Shown here: piece after piece, positions 22,934 through 30,978 of the stretch
How positions within the stretch are numbered: the first letter of the stretch is position 1
Layout of the letters: each line of letters opens with the position of its first letter
Assembly: GCA_015057035.1 (NCBI GenBank)
Contig: SVFC01000017.1
Location: 1-48,812, forward strand
Length of the DNA: 48,812 nt
Reading direction: 5' to 3'
Source of the DNA: Lachnospiraceae bacterium
Lineage (GTDB): Bacteria > Bacillota > Clostridia > Lachnospirales > Lachnospiraceae
The notes under the pieces: generated by a model
Databases searched by the model: none
The model's input: only the letters and a program-made list of their open reading frames with translations
Told to the model about the DNA's origin: nothing
Made by a program: the position numbers and the translations under genes

Positions 22934-23518
22934 ATGAGTTTAGTACCTTATGTCGTTGAGCAAACCAGCAGAGGAGAAAGAAATTACGATATTTACTCCC
23001 GTTTATTAAAAGATAGAATCATTTTCCTTGGAGAAGAAGTAAATGAAACAACAGCTAGTCTTGTTGTAGCACAGCTTCTGTTCCTTGAATCAGAAGACCC
23101 AGGAAAAGATATTCAGTTATATATCAACTCTCCAGGTGGAATGGTAACTGCAGGTATGGCAATTTACGACACAATGCAGTACATCAAATGTGATGTATCT
23201 ACAATCTGTATCGGTCTTGCTGCAAGTATGGGTGCGTTCCTTTTAGCAGGTGGAACAAAGGGCAAGAGATTTGCACTTCCAAATGCAGAGGTAATGATTC
23301 ATCAGCCATCCGGCGGAGCAAAAGGTCAGGCAACAGATATTCAGATTACAGCTGAAAATATCTTAAAGACCAAAAAGAAATTAAACGAAATCCTGGCTGC
23401 TAACACAGGAAAAACTTACGAACAGGTAGCAGCAGACACAGAAAGAGACTATTACATGAGTGCAGAAGAAGCATTAGAATATGGTCTTATTGATGGTGTT
23501 ATCACAAAACGTGACTAA
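22934..23518 (+). CDS. clpP: ATP-dependent Clp protease proteolytic subunit
   Basis: 194 residues, the normal length. The catalytic triad is Ser98 ([11 protein letters not shown]), His123 (VMIHQPSGG) and Asp172 ([18 protein letters not shown]). N-terminal [23 protein letters not shown] includes the processed segment and the axial loop. It assembles as two stacked heptamers and degrades proteins fed by ClpX, encoded directly after it, or ClpA/ClpC-type partners. RBS AAGGAGG. No CtsR-type heptanucleotide repeat is seen upstream, so regulation may differ from Bacillus. Confidence 0.97.
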   Translation: MSLVPYVVEQTSRGERNYDIYSRLLKDRIIFLGEEVNETTASLVVAQLLFLESEDPGKDIQLYINSPGGMVTAGMAIYDTMQYIKCDVSTICIGLAASMGAFLLAGGTKGKRFALPNAEVMIHQPSGGAKGQATDIQITAENILKTKKKLNEILAANTGKTYEQVAADTERDYYMSAEEALEYGLIDGVITKRD

Positions 23519-23524
23519 GAAAAC

Positions 23525-23567
23525 TAAGGCTGCCGCAATATAGCATAAAAATTGCGACAGCCTTTTT
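23525..23567 (+). terminator. Intrinsic terminator between clpP and clpX
   Basis: AAGGCTG-CCGCAAT pairs with ATTGCG-CAGCCTT (one unpaired base each side) and is followed by TTTTT. The stem begins with nearly the same GGCTGCCG as the tig-clpP terminator. Confidence 0.8.
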
Positions 23568-23613
23568 AAAAATGGATATGTAAAATAGACAATAATTTAG
23601 CAATCTTGATTTG

Positions 23614-23641
23614 TTGTCAGGATGAAGCGATAGAATATAGA
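23614..23641 (+). promoter_or_regulatory. Possible promoter of clpX
   Basis: TTGTCA (23614-23619) and TATAGA (23636-23641) are 16 bases apart, 20 bases before the start codon. It follows a terminator, which supports a separate clpX-lon transcript, but the -10 is only fair. Confidence 0.4.
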
Positions 23642-23660
23642 AATATCAGGAGACAAGAAA

Positions 23661-24896
23661 ATGGCAGGAAGAAAAAATGATGTTATCCGCTGTTCCTTCT
23701 GTGGAAAAACTCAGGATCAGGTAGGCGGAAAATTAATTTCTGGACCAGATGGAGCCTTCATCTGCTATAACTGTGTAGATGTATGTGCTGAAATTGTAGA
23801 AGAAGACGAATTAGGAGAATTACGTCCTAAGAATGCTGCCCAGGAGGAGATTAATCTCTTAAAGCCAGAAGAATTAAAGGCATTTTTGGACGATTATGTA
23901 ATCGGACAGGAACAGGCGAAAAAGGTATTGTCCGTAGCAGTATATAACCACTATAAACGTGTGCTGGCAGGAGAGGATTTAGGCGTTGAGTTACAGAAGA
24001 GTAACGTGCTTATGTTAGGACCAACAGGTTCTGGTAAAACTCTTTTAGCGCAGACTCTTGCAAGAGTGATTAACGTACCATTTGCAATCGCAGATGCTAC
24101 TACATTGACAGAAGCAGGTTATGTTGGTGAAGACGTAGAAAATATTCTGCTGAAACTGATTCAGGCAGCAGATTATGATGTGGAACGTGCAGAACACGGT
24201 ATCGTATATATTGACGAAATTGACAAGATTACCAAGAAATCAGAAAACGTATCTATCACAAGAGACGTATCCGGTGAAGGTGTTCAGCAGGCCCTCCTTA
24301 AGATTTTAGAAGGAACCACAGCTTCTGTTCCACCACAGGGCGGAAGAAAACATCCACAGCAGGAACTTATTCCAATTGACACCACTAATATTTTGTTTAT
24401 CTGTGGTGGTGCTTTTGATGGTTTGGAAAAAATCATTGAAAAACGTATGGATACAGCATCTATCGGCTTCAATGCAGAAGTACGTGCAAAAGCAGAAATC
24501 AATGTAGGTGATGCGTTTAAACATGCCCTTCCTCAGGACTTTGTAAAATTTGGTTTAATTCCAGAATTTATCGGTCGTGTGCCAATTACAGTTTCACTGG
24601 ACAATCTGGACAGAGATGCGTTAATCCGTATTTTACAGGAACCAAAGAACTCATTGGTAAAACAATACACCAAATTATTGGAGTTAGATGATGTTACATT
24701 GACCTTTGATGAAGAAGCCATCGGAGCAATCGCAGATAAGGCATTGGAACGCAAAACAGGAGCCCGTGGACTTCGCGCGATTATGGAAGACGTAATGCTG
24801 GACATTATGTATTCTGCACCATCTAATGCAGAAGTTTCAGAATGTGTTGTGACCAAAGAGATGGTAGAGAATAAGCTTGAAGATAAGTCAAGATAA
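23661..24896 (+). CDS. clpX: ATP-dependent Clp protease ATP-binding subunit ClpX
   Basis: 411 residues. The N-terminal C4 zinc finger (CSFCGKTQ ... CYNCVDVC, residues about 11-41) is the substrate and adaptor domain. The AAA+ module follows with Walker A GPTGSGKT, pore loop GYVGEDVE, Walker [11 protein letters not shown], sensor and IGF-type loop ([14 protein letters not shown] region), then [20 protein letters not shown] at the C-terminal domain. ClpX unfolds substrates and passes them to ClpP. RBS CAGGAGAC. It is followed by lon after 32 bases. Confidence 0.97.
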   Translation: MAGRKNDVIRCSFCGKTQDQVGGKLISGPDGAFICYNCVDVCAEIVEEDELGELRPKNAAQEEINLLKPEELKAFLDDYVIGQEQAKKVLSVAVYNHYKRVLAGEDLGVELQKSNVLMLGPTGSGKTLLAQTLARVINVPFAIADATTLTEAGYVGEDVENILLKLIQAADYDVERAEHGIVYIDEIDKITKKSENVSITRDVSGEGVQQALLKILEGTTASVPPQGGRKHPQQELIPIDTTNILFICGGAFDGLEKIIEKRMDTASIGFNAEVRAKAEINVGDAFKHALPQDFVKFGLIPEFIGRVPITVSLDNLDRDALIRILQEPKNSLVKQYTKLLELDDVTLTFDEEAIGAIADKALERKTGARGLRAIMEDVMLDIMYSAPSNAEVSECVVTKEMVENKLEDKSR

Positions 24897-24928
24897 TAGA
24901 CTTTCATGTTGAAAGGAATAGAAATACT

Positions 24929-27232
24929 ATGATAAAACTTCCAGCGATTGCCCTTCGTGGCATGACCATACTGCCAGGAATGATTGCGCATTTTGATATT
25001 AGTCGTGAAAAATCCTTAAAGGCAGTGGAGGCATCCATGAATGAGAATCAGCAGATTTATCTGGTGACTCAGAAGGATGTGGAAATCGATAATCCAGGTC
25101 TTGATGAATTATATCAGGTGGGAATTATTGCAGAAATTAAACAAGTGATCAAGATGCAGAACAATATTGTTCGTGTACTTGCAGAAGGAAAATGCCGTGC
25201 AGGCATTTTCTCTTTTACAGAGAAAAAAGAATATTTAGAAGCAGAGATTGAGATTCTCGAGGATACTCAGGAAGAGCTGACGCAGGAAGAAAAAACTGCT
25301 ATGCGTCGAAGCATTCGCGAAAGCTTCAATCAGTATGCAAAACTTCATGGTAAGATTGCGCCAGAAGCAGTGAAGCAGGCGAATTCCTACGACAGCGTAG
25401 AAAAATTGATAAAATATGTATCTAATATGATTCCTGTAAGTTATGCAGATAAGCAGCGTATGTTAGAGGCAGATAGTTTATCTGAGAGATATGAAGTGTT
25501 ACTTGCCATTTTACTTCGCGAGATGGACGTCATGGCAGTACAGAAGGAATTCCAGGAAAAAGTCAAGAAACGTATTGATAAGAACCAGAAGGATTATATT
25601 CTTCGTGAACAGATGTCAGTGATTCGTGAAGAGCTGGGGGAGACCAATACGCAGTCAGACGCAGATGGATATTTAGAGGAGACAGAGAAGTTAGATGCTC
25701 CGGAAGAAGTGAAGGAACGTTTGAAAAAAGAGATTCAGCGATTCAAAAATATCAATTCCAACTCCTCAGAAAGTACGGTAAGCCGTGGATATATTGAAAC
25801 TCTGTTGGAACTTCCATGGGACAAAACTTCTGTAGACAATAACGATTTGGATCATGCGGAAGAAATTCTGAATGAAGACCATTATGGCTTGGAAAAAGTC
25901 AAAGAGCGTATGCTGGAATTCTTGGCAGTACGTAATCTGACCAGCAAAGGGGAGAGCCCAATTATCTGTCTGGTAGGACCTCCAGGAACCGGTAAAACCA
26001 GTATCGCTCGTTCCGTGGCAAAAGCCCTGAATAAGGAATATGTGCGTATTTGTTTGGGTGGTGTTCGTGATGAAGCAGAAATCCGTGGACACAGACGTAC
26101 CTATGTAGGCGCTATGCCAGGTCGTATTGTAAATGGTCTTCGTACTGCAGGTGTAAAAAATCCGCTGATGTTGTTAGATGAAATCGACAAAGTAAGCAGT
26201 GACTATAAAGGGGACACTTCTGCCGCATTGCTTGAAGTATTAGACAGCGAGCAGAATAGCAAATTCCGTGACCACTATGTGGAACTCCCAGTGGATTTGT
26301 CAGAGGTGCTTTTTATTGCAACAGCAAACTCTATGCAGGATATTCCAAAGCCACTTTTGGACAGAATGGAATTAATCGAAGTAACTAGCTATATGGAAAA
26401 CGAGAAGTTTCATATTGCTACAGAGCATCTTCTTCCAAAGCAGTTAGAGAAAAACGGAATTAAGCCAAAGCAGCTGACCATCAGCGATGAAGCAATGATA
26501 AAAATTATCCGTTCTTACACCAAGGAAGCGGGGGTTCGTGGATTAGAGCGTAAGTTAGGCGAAATCTGCCGTAAAGCAGCCCGCGAAATCTATCAGAACA
26601 AGAAGCGAAAAATTAATGTGACAGAGAAGAATCTCACCAAGTTCCTGGGCAAGGAGAAGTATAACCAGGAAGAGAAAAATGAAACCGATGAAATCGGTAT
26701 CGTAAGAGGCCTGGCTTGGACCAGCGTTGGTGGAACCACTCTGGAAACAGAAGTTAATATTATGCCAGGAAAAGGTGAAGTAAAACTCACAGGAAAAATG
26801 GGCGATGTTATGAAGGAATCGGCGGCTGCAGCTATCAGTTGTGTGCGTTCTCTTAGTGATAAATATAACATCGACAAGGACTTTTTCCAGGAACACGACA
26901 TTCATATACATATTCCAGAGGGAGCAGTGCCTAAGGATGGTCCATCCGCTGGAATTACTATGGCAACCGCAGTGTTATCAGCAGTAACCGAAACTCCAGT
27001 AAAAGCAGACGTGGCCATGACTGGCGAAATCACCTTAAGAGGCCGTGTGCTTCCAATTGGAGGACTAAAAGAGAAATTGCTTGCGGCAAAAACTGCTGGT
27101 ATGAAAACGGTATGCATCCCAACCAAGAACGAAAAAGACCTGGATGAGATTTCATCAGAAATCAAAGATGGTCTGAAGATTGTTCTAGTGGATAAGTTGG
27201 AGCAAGTTTTGACAGTTGCACTCGTTCGTTAA
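24929..27232 (+). CDS. lon: Endopeptidase La (Lon)
   Basis: 767 residues, typical of LonA. The N-terminal LAN domain (about 1-190) begins LPAIALRGMTILPGM. The ATPase has Walker A GPPGTGKTS and Walker B MLLDEIDKV. The protease domain uses a Ser673/Lys716 dyad (KDGPSAGIT and GGLKEKLLAA). It degrades misfolded and regulatory proteins. RBS GAAAGGAATAG. It shares the block with clpX; no terminator is seen after it, but a new promoter may lie in front of engB. Confidence 0.97.
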   Translation: MIKLPAIALRGMTILPGMIAHFDISREKSLKAVEASMNENQQIYLVTQKDVEIDNPGLDELYQVGIIAEIKQVIKMQNNIVRVLAEGKCRAGIFSFTEKKEYLEAEIEILEDTQEELTQEEKTAMRRSIRESFNQYAKLHGKIAPEAVKQANSYDSVEKLIKYVSNMIPVSYADKQRMLEADSLSERYEVLLAILLREMDVMAVQKEFQEKVKKRIDKNQKDYILREQMSVIREELGETNTQSDADGYLEETEKLDAPEEVKERLKKEIQRFKNINSNSSESTVSRGYIETLLELPWDKTSVDNNDLDHAEEILNEDHYGLEKVKERMLEFLAVRNLTSKGESPIICLVGPPGTGKTSIARSVAKALNKEYVRICLGGVRDEAEIRGHRRTYVGAMPGRIVNGLRTAGVKNPLMLLDEIDKVSSDYKGDTSAALLEVLDSEQNSKFRDHYVELPVDLSEVLFIATANSMQDIPKPLLDRMELIEVTSYMENEKFHIATEHLLPKQLEKNGIKPKQLTISDEAMIKIIRSYTKEAGVRGLERKLGEICRKAAREIYQNKKRKINVTEKNLTKFLGKEKYNQEEKNETDEIGIVRGLAWTSVGGTTLETEVNIMPGKGEVKLTGKMGDVMKESAAAAISCVRSLSDKYNIDKDFFQEHDIHIHIPEGAVPKDGPSAGITMATAVLSAVTETPVKADVAMTGEITLRGRVLPIGGLKEKLLAAKTAGMKTVCIPTKNEKDLDEISSEIKDGLKIVLVDKLEQVLTVALVR

Positions 27233-27247
27233 TCAAGTGCGTGTGAG

Positions 27248-27276
27248 TTGCACAAGGATGCTGATTGTACTATAGC
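27248..27276 (+). promoter_or_regulatory. Possible promoter of engB
   Basis: TTGCAC (27248-27253) and TATAGC (27271-27276) with a 17-base gap, 37 bases before the engB start and after the lon stop. Confidence 0.45.
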
Positions 27277-27312
27277 GTATGTTATGTATCGATTTGAAAC
27301 AAGGAGATAAAA

Positions 27313-28089
27313 ATGGTAATTAAGAGCGTAAATTTGGAAACCGTATGTGGTATCACAAGTACATTTCCAGATAACCCACACTATGAGGTGGCCTTTGCGG
27401 GAAAATCCAACGTAGGAAAATCCTCATTAATCAATGCCCTTATGAATCGTAAGGCGTTGGCGAGAACCTCATCTCAGCCGGGCAAAACACAGACAATTAA
27501 TTTTTATAATGTAAATGATGCTATGTATCTGGTAGACCTTCCAGGCTACGGATATGCCAATGCCAATGTGGAAATCAAGGCGAAGTGGGGCAAGATGATT
27601 GAAAAATATCTTCATACCTCCAGCAAATTAAAAGCGGTATTCCTGTTGATTGATATTCGTCATGAGCCATCGGACAACGACTGCCTTATGTATGAGTGGA
27701 TGGTAGAACAGGGCTTTGCTCCAATTATTATTGCAACAAAGCTGGATAAAATCAGCAGAGGCGCAGTATCTAAACATATGAAAATGATTGCGGATACCTT
27801 GAAGGTAGAGCCTGATACCATTATGATTCCTTTTTCTGCGGAAACAAAGCAGGGCAGAGAAGATATCTGGGAACTGATTGATTCTCTGGTGATGGTGGAA
27901 GAAGAGACGGATGAACTGGACGAAGATGCTATTGAGAAGAAGCATGTTGATGAACCTGTAAAACAACGCAAACCTCGTTGGAAAGCAGAAGGTAAGGAAA
28001 CTGCCAAGAAGACCAAGAAATTACAAGAGAAGAAGGCAGAAAAAAGGGCTGTAAAGGCTGGAACTTCAAAAACAAAAAAGAAAAAGTAA
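27313..28089 (+). CDS. engB: Ribosome biogenesis GTPase EngB (YihA/YsxC) with basic tail
   Basis: 258 residues; the GTPase proper ends near residue 200. Motifs: G1 GKSNVGKSS, G2 SSQPGKTQTINFY, G3 DLPGYG, G4 TKLD, G5 SAE. EngB acts late in 50S subunit assembly. The extra 55 or so residues are charged, alternating Lys/Glu/Arg (DELDEDAIEKK ... KTKKLQEKKAEKR) with no fold I recognise, and the frame is open. Such tails may bind rRNA. RBS ACAAGGAG. The zinc importer genes follow after 21 bases, so they may share a transcript. Confidence 0.95.
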   Translation: MVIKSVNLETVCGITSTFPDNPHYEVAFAGKSNVGKSSLINALMNRKALARTSSQPGKTQTINFYNVNDAMYLVDLPGYGYANANVEIKAKWGKMIEKYLHTSSKLKAVFLLIDIRHEPSDNDCLMYEWMVEQGFAPIIIATKLDKISRGAVSKHMKMIADTLKVEPDTIMIPFSAETKQGREDIWELIDSLVMVEEETDELDEDAIEKKHVDEPVKQRKPRWKAEGKETAKKTKKLQEKKAEKRAVKAGTSKTKKKK

Positions 28090-28110
28090 GTGGCGTAAGC
28101 CAGAGGGATT

Positions 28111-29082
28111 ATGAAGAATAAATATGTATTTGTCGCCCTGATGCTGGTGGTGATTCTGGCAGTAAGTTTTGGATTTACCAATATTTATGTCAGTCATACC
28201 CAGGCTGAGCAGGACGAAGAATTTGTTGTTGTAACTTCCTTTTATCCAATGTACATTGCTGCTATGAATGTGATTGGTGAAACAGAAGGGGTTACTTTAA
28301 AAAATCTTAGTGAACCACAAACGGGATGCTTGCATGATTTTCAACTGACACCTGCGGATATGAAATTGTTATCCACAGCGGATGTGTTTATCATCAATGG
28401 TGGTGGTATTGAGTCCTTTATGGAAGAGATTGCCGCACAGTATCCTGATCTTGTAATTATTGAAGCTTGTGACGGAATCGAGTTGCTGTGTGATGAGCAT
28501 GAGCACGAACACGAAGAGGAAAATGCTTATGATGAAGAGAGCCCACATGCAGGACATGACCACGGAAATTTGAATGCTCATGCCTGGATGAGTGTGGAAT
28601 TATATCGCAAGCAGATTTCAAACATTGCAGACGGACTGGCGCAAGCAGATGAAGTGAATTCTGCAAGTTATCTTGCAAACCAAAAACTTTATGATGGAAA
28701 ATTGTCCGAATTGCAACAATTGCAGGAAGAAATCAGACAACTTTTTGCTGAGAATAATGAAGTGGTCCTCCTACATTGTGCCTATGATTATCTGGCGTTG
28801 GACTACAAACTTGATGTGGCATATTGTATGGACTTAGACGAAGAACGTCAGGTCAGTGCGGGAGAAGTTGCGGAAGTAATTGAAGTGGTGGAACATCACG
28901 GAGTGAAATATATTTTTGCAGAAGAACTGTATGCAAAGGATATGTGCAATCTGATTCAGAAAGAAGTGGATGTAGAAGTAATCTATCTGGATCCGCTGAC
29001 TCGTGGAGAATATACGGTAGATAGCTATTTAAAGGCTATGCGAAAAAATATAGATTGTATGAAGAGTGCAATTACGAACTAA
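28111..29082 (+). CDS. znuA: Metal ABC transporter substrate-binding protein (ZnuA-type)
   Basis: 323 residues. It has an uncleaved-anchor-like or signal segment (VFVALMLVVILAVSFGFTNIY) followed by VVTSFYPMYIAAMNVIGE, typical of cluster A-I metal binders. A His/Asp/Glu-rich loop (DEHEHEHEEENAYD ... SPHAGHDHGN, residues about 129-155) sits between the metal ligands, as in zinc carriers, and NAHAWMS plus the LHCAYDYLALDY segment supply ligands. No lipobox cysteine is visible near the signal. It gives zinc (or manganese) to the transporter encoded by the next two genes. Confidence 0.88.
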   Translation: MKNKYVFVALMLVVILAVSFGFTNIYVSHTQAEQDEEFVVVTSFYPMYIAAMNVIGETEGVTLKNLSEPQTGCLHDFQLTPADMKLLSTADVFIINGGGIESFMEEIAAQYPDLVIIEACDGIELLCDEHEHEHEEENAYDEESPHAGHDHGNLNAHAWMSVELYRKQISNIADGLAQADEVNSASYLANQKLYDGKLSELQQLQEEIRQLFAENNEVVLLHCAYDYLALDYKLDVAYCMDLDEERQVSAGEVAEVIEVVEHHGVKYIFAEELYAKDMCNLIQKEVDVEVIYLDPLTRGEYTVDSYLKAMRKNIDCMKSAITN

Positions 29083-29140
29083 ATCCTCTCGCAAGTCTAT
29101 AGGCAAGCAAAGGGACGGAAATTAAGAAAGGAGACACGAG

Positions 29141-29914
29141 ATGCGAAAAATCATTGAAACCTGTGGGTTTCATTGTATCAAAATTAATAACCTTGGTGTA
29201 AGCTTCGGGGAACAAGTGGTATTAAAAGATGTAAATCTGCACATCCATTGTGGCTCCTTAAACGCCATTATTGGCAAGAATGGAGCGGGAAAATCCACTT
29301 TGGTGCGTGCAATTTTAAAAGATGTGCCAAGTGAAGGAACCATCGAATACCGCGACACTAAGAATGGCAAGATGAAGGAACTAAAGGTAGGTTATGTGCC
29401 TCAGCACATTAACATTGAGAAAAACACACCAGTAAGTGTATATGACCTGATTGCAAGTTATGAATATCACTATCCGGTGTTTTTGCCTAAGAATAAACGT
29501 ATTTATGAAGAGATTAAGAAGAATCTGGAAGTGTTCGAAGCTGGTGATTTAATTGATAAGCAGGTATGTAATCTGTCTGGTGGTCAGCTGCAGAGAGTGC
29601 TTTTATCTATGGCAATTATGGACAAGCCAAAGTTGTTGCTGTTGGATGAACCAGTATCGGGAATCGACAAAAATGGTATGGAGCTTTTCTATAAGACCAT
29701 GGATTATCTGAAGAGTCATTATGACCTGGCGATTATTCTTATCTCTCACGATTTGGATTATGTAAAGAAATATGCAGACCATGTGGTGCTTTTGGATCAG
29801 ACTGTTGTGAAACAGGGAACGGTGAAGGAAGTATTTGGAAGCCCAGAGTTTGCAGAAGTCTTTGCAACAGAAACCAAAGAAAACTGGTTAAAGGAGGGTA
29901 GAAACAATGATTGA
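29141..29914 (+). CDS. znuC: Metal ABC transporter ATP-binding protein (ZnuC-type)
   Basis: 257 residues. Walker A GKNGAGKST, signature LSGGQLQRVLLSMA, Walker B LLLLDEPVSGID and H-loop LISHDLDYVKKYADHVV are all in order. The N-terminus has about 15 extra residues before INNLGVSFGEQVVL. RBS AAAGGAG. It couples ATP hydrolysis to uptake with the permease whose start overlaps its last 8 bases. In this trio the binding protein is encoded first, then ATPase, then permease. Confidence 0.92.
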   Translation: MRKIIETCGFHCIKINNLGVSFGEQVVLKDVNLHIHCGSLNAIIGKNGAGKSTLVRAILKDVPSEGTIEYRDTKNGKMKELKVGYVPQHINIEKNTPVSVYDLIASYEYHYPVFLPKNKRIYEEIKKNLEVFEAGDLIDKQVCNLSGGQLQRVLLSMAIMDKPKLLLLDEPVSGIDKNGMELFYKTMDYLKSHYDLAIILISHDLDYVKKYADHVVLLDQTVVKQGTVKEVFGSPEFAEVFATETKENWLKEGRNND

Positions 29915-30719
29915 TTGGACCTCCTGGCTTGATTATGGATTTATGAGAAATGCCTTACTGGCGGTGCTGATTATCACCCCATTGTTTGGACTTCTTGGAA
30001 CCATGATCGTAAATAAAAAAATGGCGTATTTTTCTGATGCCCTGGGACATTCTGCTCTTACAGGAATTGCTGTGGGAATTGTGTTCGGAATGCAGGAAAC
30101 CACCATTTCCATGGTGATTTTTGCAGTGCTGTTTGCTCTTTTATTAAATAAAATTAGTAGTAGCAATATGGCATCTACAGATACCATTATCTCGGTTTTT
30201 TCTTCCTGCTCAGTAGCAATCGGTCTTGCGATTTTGTCCGCAGGTGGAAATTTCAGTAAATATTCAGCCATTTTGGTTGGCGACATTTTAAGTATTACCG
30301 AAACAGAGATTCTTTATCTGACCGTCATTTTTGTGATGACTGTACTGTTTTGGATTTTTGGGTTTAACTACCTGAATGCTATCTGTATTCACAGAACTGT
30401 GGCAAAGAGTAAACAGATTCCAGTGAAACTTATGGACAACCTTTTTGCAGTGCTAGTGGCACTAATCGTAATGCTTTCTATCAAATGGGTGGGTATTTTG
30501 ATTATCAATGCACTTCTCATTTTACCAGCGGCATCTGCAAGAAATATTTCAAGCAATATGAGAGAGTATCATCTGTTTTCACTGATATTCTCAGTGTTTT
30601 CTGGAGTGGTAGGACTGATTGTGTCTTATTATACCAATGTGGCGACAGGACCAATGATTGTGATTCTGGCGTCAGTGATTTACTTTGCAACGTATATTTA
30701 CGGAAGAAAGATGAAATAG
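29907..30719 (+). CDS. znuB: Metal ABC transporter permease (ZnuB-type)
   Basis: 270 residues with about seven to eight membrane spans. The conserved features are N-terminal FMRNALLAVLIITPLFGLLGT, YFSDALGHSALTGIAVGIVFG, and SIKWVGILIINALLILPAASARNIS, the EAA-like coupling region of the ABC-3 family. It forms the channel for zinc or manganese. The start overlaps znuC by 8 bases and a small membrane protein gene follows after 10 bases. Confidence 0.92.
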   Translation: MIDWTSWLDYGFMRNALLAVLIITPLFGLLGTMIVNKKMAYFSDALGHSALTGIAVGIVFGMQETTISMVIFAVLFALLLNKISSSNMASTDTIISVFSSCSVAIGLAILSAGGNFSKYSAILVGDILSITETEILYLTVIFVMTVLFWIFGFNYLNAICIHRTVAKSKQIPVKLMDNLFAVLVALIVMLSIKWVGILIINALLILPAASARNISSNMREYHLFSLIFSVFSGVVGLIVSYYTNVATGPMIVILASVIYFATYIYGRKMK

Positions 30720-30729
30720 GAGAAGAAAC

Positions 30730-30873
30730 ATGGCAGAAAAAATTATTAAAGGCTTAGTATTAGGTGTATGTATTGGTGTTGCAGCGTATTTATTGTTGAA
30801 AGACATCACAATAGCAATTGTTCTTGGTGGAGTATGGTGCATGGCTATGATTGTGCCAAACAAGAAACGTTAA
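30730..30873 (+). CDS. 47-residue membrane protein after znuB
   Basis: A small open frame with a good ribosome binding site (AGGAGAAGAAAC) 10 bases after the znuB stop. The protein has a short charged N-terminus (MAEKIIKG), two hydrophobic segments (LVLGVCIGVAAYLLLK, ITIAIVLGGVWCMAMIV) and a basic end (PNKKR), i.e. a two-span hairpin. Position and translation signal support a real gene in the zinc-importer operon. It could be an importer accessory or an unrelated small protein; I know no named family. Confidence 0.6.
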   Translation: MAEKIIKGLVLGVCIGVAAYLLLKDITIAIVLGGVWCMAMIVPNKKR

Positions 30874-30917
30874 TTCTCATCTTCATAAATTCTTAAAGTT
30901 TATTAAGCATATCTTTA

Positions 30918-30946
30918 TTGTAATTTTTTACCACATATGTCACAAT
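30918..30946 (+). promoter_or_regulatory. Possible promoter of the MacB-like ABC gene
   Basis: TTGTAA (30918-30923) and CACAAT (30941-30946) are 17 bases apart, 32 bases before the ATG at 30979. The -10 is weak, the -35 and spacing good. Confidence 0.4.
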
Positions 30947-30978
30947 TTCCTTATCCTAGAGAGAGGAGATGTGGAAAA

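Noticed and set aside
22800-23660. CtsR or CIRCE heat-shock operators near clpP/clpX
   Set aside because: No tandem heptanucleotide or TTAGCACTC inverted repeat was found in the spacers.
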